This document shows positions 18,093 to 27,302 of a stretch of DNA of 64,000 nt, piece after piece (the first letter of the stretch is position 1; each line of letters opens with the position of its first letter). The translations under genes and the position numbers were made by a program. Under the pieces are notes generated by a model, which saw only the letters and a list, made by a program, of their open reading frames with translations, ran no database searches and had not been told where the DNA came from. The stretch is from Clostridia bacterium (GTDB lineage Bacteria > Bacillota > Clostridia > Acetivibrionales > DSM-27016), in the NCBI GenBank assembly GCA_026414765.1, contig JAOAIJ010000021.1, forward strand, positions 62,001 to 126,000, written 5' to 3'.

Positions 18093-18137
18093 CAAGAATA
18101 ATTCTTTATATTTGCGCCGCGTTTAGATACATAATTA

Positions 18138-18755
18138 TTAATGCATATCATACAGCTCCATGAGTTTATCCGGTGGCAAATCCTTTTCCCCACCTAATTG
18201 TCTGGCAAGAAACAGAGCTTTAGCTATACTTTCTGCAGCTTCAAGTTTAAAGAAGGCATCAAACGGATCACTTCCAACAGCCAGAATACCATGGTTTGCT
18301 AATAAAATCACATCATAATCCATGATATAATTGCGTACATCAGCATATATTTCAGCAGTAGAAGGAGTGCCATAAGCAGCAAGGGGGATTTTATCAAAAA
18401 GCATGATAAGTTCAGGATACGCTTTTGATTCAATAGGCTTGTTGGCTATTGCAAAAGCCGTGGCATATGGTGAGTGTGCATGAACAACTGCCTTGACATC
18501 ACTTCTGTCCTTATATATAGGAAGGTGGAGTTTTATCTCTGAACTTGGCTTATACGTTCCCTCAATCAGCTTACCCTCCAGATCGCATACGGGAATCATG
18601 CCTTCTTCCAATATACCCTTGCAAATCTGGCTGGGTGTAATATAAATCCTGTTGTTTTCGCAAGCGGATATATTACCTTCAAAGGTATTGACCATATTTT
18701 TGTTATACATTAACCGTGCAACTTCCAAAACCTGTTTTCTGACTTCTGTCGACAT
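18138..18755 (-). CDS. Class II aldolase (FucA/MtnB/Ald2 family)
   Basis: A zinc-dependent aldolase of 205 residues. The key residues fall at the same numbers as in Escherichia coli FucA: Glu73 (SSE), zinc ligands His92 and His94 (VVHAHSP) and His155 (ANHG). Substrate cannot be read from sequence alone. It is divergent from mtnA with 178 bp between the start codons. Class II aldolase plus MtnA-like isomerase is the hallmark of pathways that split 5-deoxyribulose or 5-methylthioribulose 1-phosphate into DHAP and an aldehyde. Salvage of the radical-SAM by-product 5'-deoxyadenosine is therefore the best guess; L-fuculose-phosphate aldolase or MtnB dehydratase are alternatives. Confidence 0.88.
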   Translation of the reverse strand: MSTEVRKQVLEVARLMYNKNMVNTFEGNISACENNRIYITPSQICKGILEEGMIPVCDLEGKLIEGTYKPSSEIKLHLPIYKDRSDVKAVVHAHSPYATAFAIANKPIESKAYPELIMLFDKIPLAAYGTPSTAEIYADVRNYIMDYDVILLANHGILAVGSDPFDAFFKLEAAESIAKALFLARQLGGEKDLPPDKLMELYDMH

Positions 18756-18855
18756 ACGACTACCACCACCAAAAATGTATTTTTATGGATTTATTTTAAC
18801 AGATAAATTATTTGTTGTACATATATTGCACATAAGCAGTATGCACTTTTAAACG

Positions 18856-18883
18856 TTGCATATTGACAAAGTTATTATATAAT
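18856..18883 (+). promoter_or_regulatory. Probable promoter of mtnA
   Basis: TTGCAT, a 16-nt spacer, TATAAT. Transcription would begin near 18890, which places the GTG at 18892 at the very 5' end and favours ATG 18934 as the mtnA start. Confidence 0.5.
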
Positions 18884-18933
18884 ATGAGTATGTGAGAAAC
18901 ATGTCCAAACAAGATGATAAGGGGTGTTGTTTT

Positions 18934-19962
18934 ATGAAACCACTGGAGTATAAAGATGGAGTATTGAAATTGATAGATCAGACTAAGCTGCCTACTGAGC
19001 ACATAATTGTTGACTGCAAAACATATGAGGAGGTAGCCGGTGCCATAGTGGATATGATAGTAAGAGGTGCGCCTGCAATAGGTGTTTCTGCCGCTTATGG
19101 CATAGCAATAGGGGCTCTTTCAATTCAAACTGATTCAAAAGAAGAGTTTTTTAGTGAGCTTTTAGAAATATGCAATGTAATGCGAGGTACGCGTCCTACA
19201 GCGGTTAACCTCTTTTGGGCTGTAGACAGGGTTTACGGCAGAGCTGCGGGAAATAAGGATAAAACAATTGGGGAAATAAAGGATATCATAGTTAAAGAAG
19301 CTTGCAGAATGGATGAAGAGGATGTCCAGACCTGTAAATCCATAGGAGTGAATGGAAATGAACTCATTAAAGAGAATTCTACAATTCTGACACATTGTAA
19401 CGCGGGAGCTCTTGCGACAAGCGATTACGGGACTGCTCTCGGGGTTATCAGGATAGCACATGAGACAGGTAAAAACATAAAAGTATTTGCTGATGAAACC
19501 AGGCCCTACCTCCAGGGAGCGAGGCTTACAGCATGGGAATTGCAGCAGGACGGAATACCGGTAACTCTTATATGTGATAATATGGCAGGTCACTTTATGA
19601 AAGCCGGTAAGATTGATTGTGTAATTGTTGGGGCGGATAGAATAGCACTAAATGGCGATACTGCTAATAAAATCGGAACATATTCAGTAGCCGTACTGGC
19701 GAAAGAAAACAATATTCCATTTTATGTGGCAGCTCCCGTATCTACGATCGATTTTTCCATAAAAACCGGTGATAGTATTCCCATAGAGGAAAGAAAAGCA
19801 GAAGAGGTTACTCACATTAAGGGTATACGTCTGGCGCCGGAAGGAGTTACAGTAATGAATCCGGCCTTTGATGTAACACCCAGTAAATATATAACAGCGA
19901 TTATTACTGAAAAAGGTTTAGTGTATCCGCCTTTTGAGGAGAATATCGAAAAATTGAAGTAA
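18934..19962 (+). CDS. mtnA: S-methyl-5-thioribose-1-phosphate isomerase (aldose-ketose isomerase)
   Basis: Isomerises 5-methylthioribose 1-phosphate, and probably 5-deoxyribose 1-phosphate, to the ribulose 1-phosphate form. The catalytic Cys155 (LTHCNAG) and Asp235 ([10 protein letters not shown]) are present, as is VRGAPAIG near the N-terminus. I chose ATG 18934 because AAGGGGTG lies 10 nt upstream and homologues begin near this point; a longer frame opens at GTG 18892. The length of 342 residues is normal. No MtnK-type kinase or MtnP phosphorylase is nearby. A terminator follows. Confidence 0.94.
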   Translation: MKPLEYKDGVLKLIDQTKLPTEHIIVDCKTYEEVAGAIVDMIVRGAPAIGVSAAYGIAIGALSIQTDSKEEFFSELLEICNVMRGTRPTAVNLFWAVDRVYGRAAGNKDKTIGEIKDIIVKEACRMDEEDVQTCKSIGVNGNELIKENSTILTHCNAGALATSDYGTALGVIRIAHETGKNIKVFADETRPYLQGARLTAWELQQDGIPVTLICDNMAGHFMKAGKIDCVIVGADRIALNGDTANKIGTYSVAVLAKENNIPFYVAAPVSTIDFSIKTGDSIPIEERKAEEVTHIKGIRLAPEGVTVMNPAFDVTPSKYITAIITEKGLVYPPFEENIEKLK

Positions 19963-19969
19963 AAATGCT

Positions 19970-20006
19970 AAGCCGGTATTGATCTTGGATTTATACCGGC
20001 TTCTTA
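19970..20006 (+). terminator. Intrinsic terminator after mtnA
   Basis: AAGCCGGTAT pairs with ATACCGGCTT (10 bp) followed by a short T-rich tail. Confidence 0.82.
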
Positions 20007-20185
20007 ATCATATCCATGACTAAAGTCATATGCATAAACATTACTTTTTCCAGATGCAGAATAAACAGTATACTATATATAATTGATATGTAAATAAAAA
20101 TGTTTTGCCGGTTGTGACTTATTGCTATTGCCAAATGCTATTGGTTTGCCGGTACAATAGAATAAATAATTCGGAAGGTGAGTTT

Positions 20186-21205
20186 ATGAAAAAGAGACTT
20201 TTCTATATGCTGGTATCTGTTGTTTTGATAGCATCAATATCAGCGTGCAGTTTGCAGAGTAATCCTACACTCAAGTATATCAATGCATTTGTTAAAACAA
20301 ATGATGCAGATTCGATGGAAGAAAAAACCGAGTTCAAAATCAACATCGATCTTTCAAAAGCTTCGGATGAAGTCAAATCAGAATTTGAAAAATTCAAAGA
20401 AATAACACTGAATATGGATGGGGCTTTAGATAACAAAGGAAAGAAGTGGAGAATCAATACATTTTTAGGCGCGGGTGATATTATGATGAATCCCGTAGTT
20501 TATGGAGAAGGCGAAAAAGTGTATATGAAACTGAACGAAAAATATGTTGATTTGAGCAAGATGAAAGGTGCCAAAGAAAATTCTTCCAAGCCTTCATACG
20601 AGGAATATGGAAAGCTCTACGGGGAATTTAGCACTATTTGGAAAGACGCAATTGCTAATGAAATCCTGTCCAGTGAGGGGAATTCAATTTTGTATACTCC
20701 GGATGGTGATATAAAGGTTACACAGCTGTCGCTTGAACTAAATGATGAAAAGCAGAAAAACATTGTAAGAAAAATTGCAGAAGCAGTTTCTAAAAATGAT
20801 GCAATAAAAAATACTATTGCTAAAATTTCAAAGAATTTTAAACAAGAAGGGATAAATCAGGAAGAGTCTGAGAAAAAGCTTAAAGACTGGCTAGATAACC
20901 TTCCTGGGAACATAAAGGATTCAGAAAAAAAATATTCTCTGGAAAATCTTAAGCTGTCAGCTAAGGTTGATAAGGATTCCTACATCATTGACGAGACAAT
21001 CCAGGGTACTATTGTTATCAAACATAAAGGCGAGATAGGAATAGGCTTTAAAGTGCACATAACAAGATGGAATATAAACAATAACAGTATCAAGGTAGAA
21101 ATGCCGGAAATAAATGAAAAAAACCTTATGGATATGAAAGAATTTGAGGCTAAATATTCAGTTTTTTATGATAAATCTAAAAATGATATTAAAACTGCCG
21201 ATTAA
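20186..21205 (+). CDS. Secreted lipoprotein, unknown function
   Basis: A 339-residue protein with a lipoprotein signal: basic MKKR, hydrophobic stretch, and lipobox I-S-A-C with the lipidated Cys near residue 21. The mature part is Lys- and Glu-rich and looks like alternating beta strands and helices, with repeated acidic amphipathic stretches. ATG 20186 is preceded by GGAAGGTGAG. The next gene, an ABC ATPase, starts 43 nt after the stop, so it may be an accessory or substrate-holding component of the exporter. No family recognised. Confidence 0.8.
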   Translation: MKKRLFYMLVSVVLIASISACSLQSNPTLKYINAFVKTNDADSMEEKTEFKINIDLSKASDEVKSEFEKFKEITLNMDGALDNKGKKWRINTFLGAGDIMMNPVVYGEGEKVYMKLNEKYVDLSKMKGAKENSSKPSYEEYGKLYGEFSTIWKDAIANEILSSEGNSILYTPDGDIKVTQLSLELNDEKQKNIVRKIAEAVSKNDAIKNTIAKISKNFKQEGINQEESEKKLKDWLDNLPGNIKDSEKKYSLENLKLSAKVDKDSYIIDETIQGTIVIKHKGEIGIGFKVHITRWNINNNSIKVEMPEINEKNLMDMKEFEAKYSVFYDKSKNDIKTAD

Positions 21206-21248
21206 TTATTCTATAGTTTCTTAATATACGAATTGAGAGGGATAAAGT

Positions 21249-22184
21249 ATGAGCTTAATCGAAGTTAAAAATGTAGTTAAAAGATTCGGAAGTCTTGTGG
21301 CAGACGATAATGTATGTTTCAAGGTAGAGGAAGGAGAGGTTTTTGGACTGCTGGGTCCAAACGGTGCAGGGAAATCCACTCTTATTTCAATGATAACTAC
21401 ACTGCTGAAGCCGGATAGCGGAGATATTCTAATCGGTGGTCATAACTTAAAAAATAACGATATGGAAGCAAAGAAATTGCTGGGTTTTGTGCCTCAGGAA
21501 ATTGCACTTTATCCGACACTGACTGCAAAGGAAAACCTGGTTTTCTGGGGCAGGATGTACGGCCTGAGAGGAAAGCTGCTTTCTCAGAGGGTGGATGAAG
21601 CTTTAGAAATAGCAGGATTAAAAGACAGGTCGAAAGAAAGGATAGAAACCTATTCAGGCGGTATGAAAAGAAGGATCAATATTGCTGCTGCATTGCTCCA
21701 CCATCCGAAGATACTGATTATGGATGAGCCTACAGTAGGCATAGATCCGCAGTCGAGAAACCACATACTGGAAACAGTTGTGAAGCTTAATAAGGATGGT
21801 ATGACTGTAATATACACAAGCCACTATATGGAGGAAGTAGAATTCCTTTGTACCAGGGTAGCGATAATTGACCACGGGAAAATTATCGCAGCAGGTACAA
21901 AAGAAGAGCTTAGAAGTCTTGTAGGGGATAGTGATATTATTAACATAGAGACAAGCAATGCAAATAACAGTATCATTGATAAGATAAAATCCATTTCAGG
22001 CATAGATGAAGTTTGCCATGAGAACGGCAAAATAAAAATGATTGTCAGAAATGCCGACATTCTTCTTGCAAAGGTTATTTCAATATTTGATTCTGAGAGG
22101 TGCAAAATCCACTCTATAAATGTGGAACAGTCAAATCTCGAGAGTGTTTTCCTCCACTTGACAGGAAGGGCACTGAGGGATTGA
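21249..22184 (+). CDS. ABC exporter ATP-binding protein (ABC-2 type)
   Basis: A 311-residue ATPase: Walker A GPNGAGKST at 36-44, a Q-loop in FVPQEIALYPTLT, signature SGGMKRR, Walker B with the catalytic Glu (LIMDEPTVGID) and the His switch (YTSHYMEE). The C-terminal extension of about 80 residues is typical of drug, lipid or antibiotic exporters (CcmA/DrrA type). GAGAGGG lies upstream of the ATG. Two ABC-2 permeases follow, giving a complete transporter probably energised by this subunit. Confidence 0.95.
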   Translation: MSLIEVKNVVKRFGSLVADDNVCFKVEEGEVFGLLGPNGAGKSTLISMITTLLKPDSGDILIGGHNLKNNDMEAKKLLGFVPQEIALYPTLTAKENLVFWGRMYGLRGKLLSQRVDEALEIAGLKDRSKERIETYSGGMKRRINIAAALLHHPKILIMDEPTVGIDPQSRNHILETVVKLNKDGMTVIYTSHYMEEVEFLCTRVAIIDHGKIIAAGTKEELRSLVGDSDIINIETSNANNSIIDKIKSISGIDEVCHENGKIKMIVRNADILLAKVISIFDSERCKIHSINVEQSNLESVFLHLTGRALRD

Positions 22185-22240
22185 TGTAATAACGTAAAGC
22201 TGAAGATATGAGAAATAGTCTGGAAGAAATGGGGATAAAT

Positions 22241-23449
22241 ATGTTTTTATATATAGCTCTAAAAGACCTTAAGATCGTTTTCAGGGATAAAAAGGCATTG
22301 GCAATAATGTTGCTGATGCCGGCACTTATTATTTTGATTCTCGGCTCTGCACTGGGGTCTACTTTTTCAAACGAATTGGCAATTGAAAGATTTTCAATTG
22401 CTGTTGTAAATGAAGATGGCGGACTGATGTCAGACATTTTTATTAACCAGGTTCTTAGGGATGGAATGTCTGATATGTTTGATACATATGTAGTTGACAG
22501 GGATAAGGCTATGAAAATGCTTGACGAAAAAACTATACCTTCTGCCATAATAGTACCTGCAAGCTTTTCGAAAGATATCGAAAATGACAGGCAGGTAAAA
22601 ATTGAAGTAAAATCTCAAGTGGATGACCAGCTTAGATCAAAGATAATAGAAAGTGTTACAGGAAGCTTTTCACAGAATATGTCACTGGGATATGCGGGTG
22701 CATTTGCCATTATGGATATCTATAAAAAATACAATATCCCAGTGAAAGTACCTGTCGATGGAATGTCGGAGACTACGGCAATAATGGGAGAACTTCAAAA
22801 AAAGCTAGGTTCAGGTATGTTGGAATTTAAGGAATTCAATCAGGAAAAGATAAAAAATGTTTCAGGCATGCAATACTATGCGGCTGCAATGTTGATAATG
22901 TTTATACTGTTTGGAGCCGGCTTTGGAACACGTTTGATGGTTGAAGAAAGAGAAAAAAAGACATTAGGCAGGGTTATGAGTGCAAAAGTAGGGAAGTTAA
23001 GCCTTGTATCCGGGAAGTTTTTGGGACTCATGTGCATATGCCTGATACAAGCATTAATATTAATCATTTTCTCACGTTTTGCATATGGCGTGGACTGGGG
23101 AGAATCCCTTACGGGTGTAGCTCTGGTTACAATATGTGCCGTATTCGCCGGCTCAGGTCTCGGGATGTTCATAGCTACAATTTCAAAGAGTTCAAAAACT
23201 GTTGAAGGAATATCACAGTTGTTTATTCAAACTTTTACTGTTCTGGGTGGAGGAATGATACCTATATATGTAATGCCAGATGCAATGAAAAAGGTATCGA
23301 AAGTGACACTGAACTGGTGGGCTGCACAAGGATATAACGAACTGATGCTGGGAGCGGGCATAGGCACAATACTGCCTTACTGTGGCGTTCTAGCTGCTAT
23401 GGGTATGATATATCTGACAATAGGCGTAATAAGGTTTAGAGTGGAATGA
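22241..23449 (+). CDS. ABC-2 type permease (subunit 1)
   Basis: A 402-residue membrane subunit with the ABC2_membrane_3 layout: one N-terminal helix (about 18-38), a large extracytoplasmic domain (about 45-215), then five C-terminal helices. I prefer ATG 22241, 7 nt after GGGG; the frame opens at ATG 22208, which has no clear ribosome site. GTRLMVEEREKKTLGRVM is the usual cytoplasmic coupling loop. It pairs with the next gene as a heterodimer; substrate unknown. Confidence 0.9.
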   Translation: MFLYIALKDLKIVFRDKKALAIMLLMPALIILILGSALGSTFSNELAIERFSIAVVNEDGGLMSDIFINQVLRDGMSDMFDTYVVDRDKAMKMLDEKTIPSAIIVPASFSKDIENDRQVKIEVKSQVDDQLRSKIIESVTGSFSQNMSLGYAGAFAIMDIYKKYNIPVKVPVDGMSETTAIMGELQKKLGSGMLEFKEFNQEKIKNVSGMQYYAAAMLIMFILFGAGFGTRLMVEEREKKTLGRVMSAKVGKLSLVSGKFLGLMCICLIQALILIIFSRFAYGVDWGESLTGVALVTICAVFAGSGLGMFIATISKSSKTVEGISQLFIQTFTVLGGGMIPIYVMPDAMKKVSKVTLNWWAAQGYNELMLGAGIGTILPYCGVLAAMGMIYLTIGVIRFRVE

Positions 23450-23496
23450 GTCACAAAAGAACTGACAAACGAAGCAATGAAAGGGTTGATTATTAA

Positions 23497-24756
23497 GTGA
23501 TTAAGATAATAAGTATTGCAAAATATGACTTGCTCAAGTTAGCCAGAGAAAAATCCACACTGCCGGTTTTGATACTGATGCCTATAATTCTTACCTTTGT
23601 CATGGGACTTGCAATGGGCAATGGTTCTGCAAATGAAGATAGAAGGATTCCTGTAGGTATATCCAATCATGACTCAGGGATTGAGGGAAAAAGATTATTA
23701 GCCGAAGCAGGTAAGGATAAGACCATTAAACTTATTGAGTATAATGAAAATGAATTGGTAGATAAGGTGAAAAATGCAAATATAGAGATAGGGTTTATCA
23801 TCCCTGAGGACTTCAGTAAAAATATCGTCGAAGCTAAGGCTCCTGAAATAAAAGTCTTTAAGCTTCCATCTTCCGTTGATTTTATGGCAATAGAAGGTAT
23901 CATATCTTCAGCTTATGCAAAAATTAAGGCAGGGGAAGGTACGAAAATCTTTTTTGAAGAAAAACTTAATTCTTTTCAAATACCTGAAAGAAATAAGAAA
24001 ACTCTATTGGATGATATAAGCGAAAAAGTTGAAGCAAATCTGGAAAAGCCTTCTCTGATATCAGTAGAGGCCTCACGTTACTCCGGAAAAAGCGAGAGTG
24101 TCAAATATGATGGAAAAGCACAGAATTCTTTAGGTTTTGCAGTAATGTTTGTCATGTTTACCCTTATAATGAGTGCTGGGGAAATACTGGATGAAAAGAA
24201 GAACAATACCTGGGGGAGGTTGGGAATTACTCCTACGGGTAAAGGGACAATAATGCTGGGTAAAGTACTGGGTACGTTTTTAAGGGGCTGGGTACAGCTT
24301 TTGTTCCTTATACTTTTCGGTAGGTTTGCTATGGGGGTCAGTTGGGGAAATTCACTTTTAACAACAGTGATATTAATGAGTGTATACCTCTTGAGTGTGA
24401 CAAGTATGGGGCTTCTTCTGGCTTCTCTTGTAAAGACCAATGCCCAGCTTGGCGCATTGTCTACTATATTTGTAATCTGCACTTCCATGTTGTCCGGATG
24501 TATGTGGCCTGCAGATATAATGTCACCGGCAATGCAGAAGTTTTCTGCAATATTCCCTCAATACTGGGCTATGAAGGGTTTGATGAGTACAGTGGTGGGA
24601 AATCTGGGACTGAGTTCAATTACGACTCCTTTACTGGTTTTAGCATTAATGGGTATTGCATTCTTTCTCATGACTATACTAAGCGGAGGGCTAAAGATGG
24701 GCATAAGGAAAGCTGCGCCTGCAAAAGCCATATCCGGCGAACAAGCTCAATTTTAG
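23497..24756 (+). CDS. ABC-2 type permease (subunit 2)
   Basis: A 419-residue paralogue of the preceding subunit with the same one-plus-five helix layout and the coupling loop EILDEKKNNTWGRLGI. It starts with GTG 23497 after AAAGGG. The two permeases have diverged strongly, which points to a heterodimeric channel. It is the last gene of the lipoprotein-ATPase-permease-permease run and is followed by a strong terminator. Confidence 0.9.
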   Translation: MIKIISIAKYDLLKLAREKSTLPVLILMPIILTFVMGLAMGNGSANEDRRIPVGISNHDSGIEGKRLLAEAGKDKTIKLIEYNENELVDKVKNANIEIGFIIPEDFSKNIVEAKAPEIKVFKLPSSVDFMAIEGIISSAYAKIKAGEGTKIFFEEKLNSFQIPERNKKTLLDDISEKVEANLEKPSLISVEASRYSGKSESVKYDGKAQNSLGFAVMFVMFTLIMSAGEILDEKKNNTWGRLGITPTGKGTIMLGKVLGTFLRGWVQLLFLILFGRFAMGVSWGNSLLTTVILMSVYLLSVTSMGLLLASLVKTNAQLGALSTIFVICTSMLSGCMWPADIMSPAMQKFSAIFPQYWAMKGLMSTVVGNLGLSSITTPLLVLALMGIAFFLMTILSGGLKMGIRKAAPAKAISGEQAQF

Positions 24757-24766
24757 AATAGTTTTG

Positions 24767-24798
24767 CAGCTTGTAAGTTGATTTACAAGCTGTTTTTT
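24767..24798 (+). terminator. Intrinsic terminator after the ABC transporter
   Basis: CAGCTTGTAA pairs with TTACAAGCTG (10 bp, 6-nt loop), followed by six T residues. Confidence 0.93.
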
Positions 24799-24882
24799 GC
24801 TTGTGTATACTTTTAGGAATAAATGGGCAATAAATATGAAGGAACAGATGGTTTTTATTAATTTTTTGAAGATATAAATTTA

Positions 24883-24911
24883 TTGACAAAAGATGTATTA
24901 GTTAGTATAAT
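24883..24911 (+). promoter_or_regulatory. Consensus sigma-A promoter of yceD-rpmF
   Basis: TTGACA, a 17-nt spacer, TATAAT: a perfect match to the housekeeping consensus. The yceD start lies 38 nt further on. Confidence 0.88.
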
Positions 24912-24948
24912 ATCTTTTGTCGGTTTATGAGGTAGCTTGAGGTGCTTA

Positions 24949-25458
24949 ATGAAAGTTAATATTTCAGATATTGTAAAGACAGATGGAGCCTCTTTGGATA
25001 TAAATTACAACGAGGTCATGGATGATTTGAAAACTATAGCAGGAAATGAATTTACTTTCGAAAACCCTGTTAGGTTTGAAGGAAAACTAGTAAATATCAG
25101 CGGTGTTATGAAGCTTGATGGACGGTTGAGTACAGAGTATTCCGTGAAATGCTACAGATGTCTGAAAGAAGTAACAGGTAAGCTGGATATCGGTATAAAA
25201 GAAAGTTTTGTAGACGTTGAAAAGGTAGAAGATAAGACGGATATAGAAACTTATACTTATGAAGGCTACTATATAGAAGTTGACAAGGTACTTATAGACA
25301 ACATAGTATTGAACTTGCCGATGAAACAGGTGTGTGAAGCAGAATGCAAGGGTATATGTCCGAAGTGCGGAATCGACCTTAATTCCGGAGAATGTGAGTG
25401 CATAGAGGATGAGATTAATCCCAGGATGGCAGTTCTTAAGGACTTTTTTAAAAGTTGA
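24949..25458 (+). CDS. yceD: YceD/YlbN family protein (DUF177)
   Basis: A 169-residue protein that nearly always precedes rpmF; in plants and some bacteria the family affects 23S rRNA accumulation. Two cysteine clusters are visible: CYRC near residue 67 and a C-terminal set (CEAECKGICPKCG...CEC), probably one zinc ribbon. Cluster: yceD-rpmF under a perfect sigma-A promoter. ATG 24949 follows GAGGTG at ideal spacing; the frame upstream (from TTG 24937) lacks a site. Confidence 0.93.
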   Translation: MKVNISDIVKTDGASLDINYNEVMDDLKTIAGNEFTFENPVRFEGKLVNISGVMKLDGRLSTEYSVKCYRCLKEVTGKLDIGIKESFVDVEKVEDKTDIETYTYEGYYIEVDKVLIDNIVLNLPMKQVCEAECKGICPKCGIDLNSGECECIEDEINPRMAVLKDFFKS

Positions 25459-25518
25459 TATAAAATTTTAATATATAGTAATGTGTAGTGGTTGCATAGT
25501 GACGGGGAGGTGTAATAC

Positions 25519-25701
25519 ATGGCAAATCCAAAACGTAAATGGTCAAAGGCAAGAACAGGCGCAAGAAGATCACAATGGAAATTATCCGCACCAGGTTTGG
25601 TAGGATGTCCTCAGTGTCATAGCTTGAAGTTACCTCACAGAGTTTGTAAAGAGTGTGGTTACTATGACGGCAAAGAGATTATTAAGGTTGAAGCTAAATA
25701 A
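25519..25701 (+). CDS. rpmF: 50S ribosomal protein L32
   Basis: A 60-residue L32 of the zinc-binding type: C-x2-C (CPQC) and C-x2-C (CKEC). The start MANPKRKWSKARTG is conserved. GGGGAGGTG precedes the ATG. Large-subunit structural protein, co-transcribed with yceD. Confidence 0.98.
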   Translation: MANPKRKWSKARTGARRSQWKLSAPGLVGCPQCHSLKLPHRVCKECGYYDGKEIIKVEAK

Positions 25702-25715
25702 AATCTTATAAACAA

Positions 25716-25750
25716 GAAAGCAGCAGGTTATAGCCTTGCTGCTTTTTCTT
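25716..25750 (+). terminator. Intrinsic terminator after rpmF
   Basis: AAGCAGCAGG pairs with CCTTGCTGCTT, with one G-U and a short interior loop, then TTTTTC. Confidence 0.85.
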
Positions 25751-25813
25751 GATTCCTGAAAAACGTGGTTAAGCTTACGTATTCTACATAATATATCGCT
25801 AGGGAGTGTAGTT

Positions 25814-27166
25814 TTGAAAGAAAAATTCGTTAAAATAAAAGACATTGTACCCGGGAGTATTGCTGAAGAGGCTGGAATTCAGCCGGGAGACAGTCTGGTT
25901 TCCATAAATGGAGAGAAAATTAGAGATGTATTTGATTATAGATTTCTGACTACAAGCGATGAACTCACGCTTGAGGTTTTAAAAAGTGACGGCGATGTCT
26001 GGGAAATCGAACTGGAAAAAGATGAATATGAAGACCTGGGGATAGGATTTGAATCCTCAATGATAGATGAAGCAAAAAGCTGTACAAACAAATGTGTATT
26101 TTGTTTTATAGATCAGCTTCCCAAAGGCATGCGTAGTACTTTGTATTTTAAAGACGATGATTCTAGGCTTTCCTTTCTTACAGGTAATTATGTTACTCTG
26201 ACAAATATGAGGGATGAGGATATTGATAGAATTATCAAATATAGATTATCACCTATTAATATTTCAGTGCACACAACGAATCCTGATTTAAGAGTGTTTA
26301 TGCTAAACAACAGATCTGCTTCAAACATAATCGACAGGATAAGGCAGTTGACCGGCGCAGGAATCACAGTAAACTGTCAGATAGTTCTTTGCCGCAATAT
26401 AAATGACAAAAATGAACTGGATCGTTCAATTGCAGACCTTACGGAGCTATATCCATTGATCAGAAGCATATCTGTAGTACCTGTAGGAATTACGAAACAC
26501 AGAGACGGACTGGCACTACTGGAGCCATATACTCCGGAGTCGTCAGAACTCGTGATTTCCCAGGTAGAAGAATGGCAAAAGAAGCTATTCGAATCCTATG
26601 GTTCAAGAATAGTATATCTAGCTGATGAGTTTTATATATTGGCAGGAAGAAACATACCGGACTACGGACACTATGAAGACTTTCCACAGATTGAGAATGG
26701 AGTAGGTCTCATAGCGCTTTTTAAACATGAATTCAATGAGCATCTGAATTCACTAAGAGGCTGGAAACTGCCGGAAGCAAACCGGAAAGCGTCTCCTGAA
26801 TCATTGGCACATAGGCATGTATCAGTTGCTACCGGTGTTTCTTCATATAAGTATATTAAAAATCTGGCTGGTGTACTGGAAGATAAAATTCCTGGCATAA
26901 AAATTAATGTTTTTGATATTAAAAACTTTTTTTTCGGGAAAAATGTAACAGTAACAGGTCTATTAACAGGTAGAGATATAGTCTCTCAGTTAAAGGGTAA
27001 GGAACTGGGGGAGGAGCTTCTTATCTGCAGATGTATGCTAAGGGCGGGAGAGGAAGTTTTCCTGGATGATTATACTGTAGAAGATATCCATAAACAACTG
27101 GGTATAGAGGTTGTGATAGTCGATAATGACGGAGCAGATTTTATAAACAAAATTCTTGGACATTAA
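25814..27166 (+). CDS. DUF512 radical-SAM-like Fe-S protein with PDZ domain
   Basis: A 450-residue fusion. Residues 1-70 are a PDZ-like domain (VPGSIAEEAGIQPGDSLVSING). A cluster motif C90-x3-C94-x2-C97 (CTNKCVFC) heads a radical-SAM-like barrel with the conserved IDQLPKGMR following it. The C-terminal DUF512 (PF04459) part runs from about 210 to 440. It starts with TTG 25814 behind AGGGAG. The family is widespread in anaerobic Firmicutes next to der. No reaction is established to my knowledge; neighbourhood suggests ribosome or translation-related modification, which is inference. Confidence 0.85.
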   Translation: MKEKFVKIKDIVPGSIAEEAGIQPGDSLVSINGEKIRDVFDYRFLTTSDELTLEVLKSDGDVWEIELEKDEYEDLGIGFESSMIDEAKSCTNKCVFCFIDQLPKGMRSTLYFKDDDSRLSFLTGNYVTLTNMRDEDIDRIIKYRLSPINISVHTTNPDLRVFMLNNRSASNIIDRIRQLTGAGITVNCQIVLCRNINDKNELDRSIADLTELYPLIRSISVVPVGITKHRDGLALLEPYTPESSELVISQVEEWQKKLFESYGSRIVYLADEFYILAGRNIPDYGHYEDFPQIENGVGLIALFKHEFNEHLNSLRGWKLPEANRKASPESLAHRHVSVATGVSSYKYIKNLAGVLEDKIPGIKINVFDIKNFFFGKNVTVTGLLTGRDIVSQLKGKELGEELLICRCMLRAGEEVFLDDYTVEDIHKQLGIEVVIVDNDGADFINKILGH

Positions 27167-27302
27167 GTCAAAGAATGAATAACTTTATTGATAAAGTTTT
27201 AAATTGTTGTATAATATTATTTTGTGAGTGAAAAAAGAAAGGATAAAACACCCATTTATTTGAAGTTAACTATACTCATATATTGAGACAGAGGTGAAAA
27301 AA

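Noticed and set aside
18863-18883. TTGACA with TATAAT in front of mtnA as a consensus promoter
   Set aside because: The spacer is only 9 nt. TTGCAT at 18856 with a 16-nt spacer fits the same -10.
24342-24761. 139-codon ORF overlapping the second ABC permease
   Set aside because: It is out of frame within a well-supported permease and has no ribosome site.
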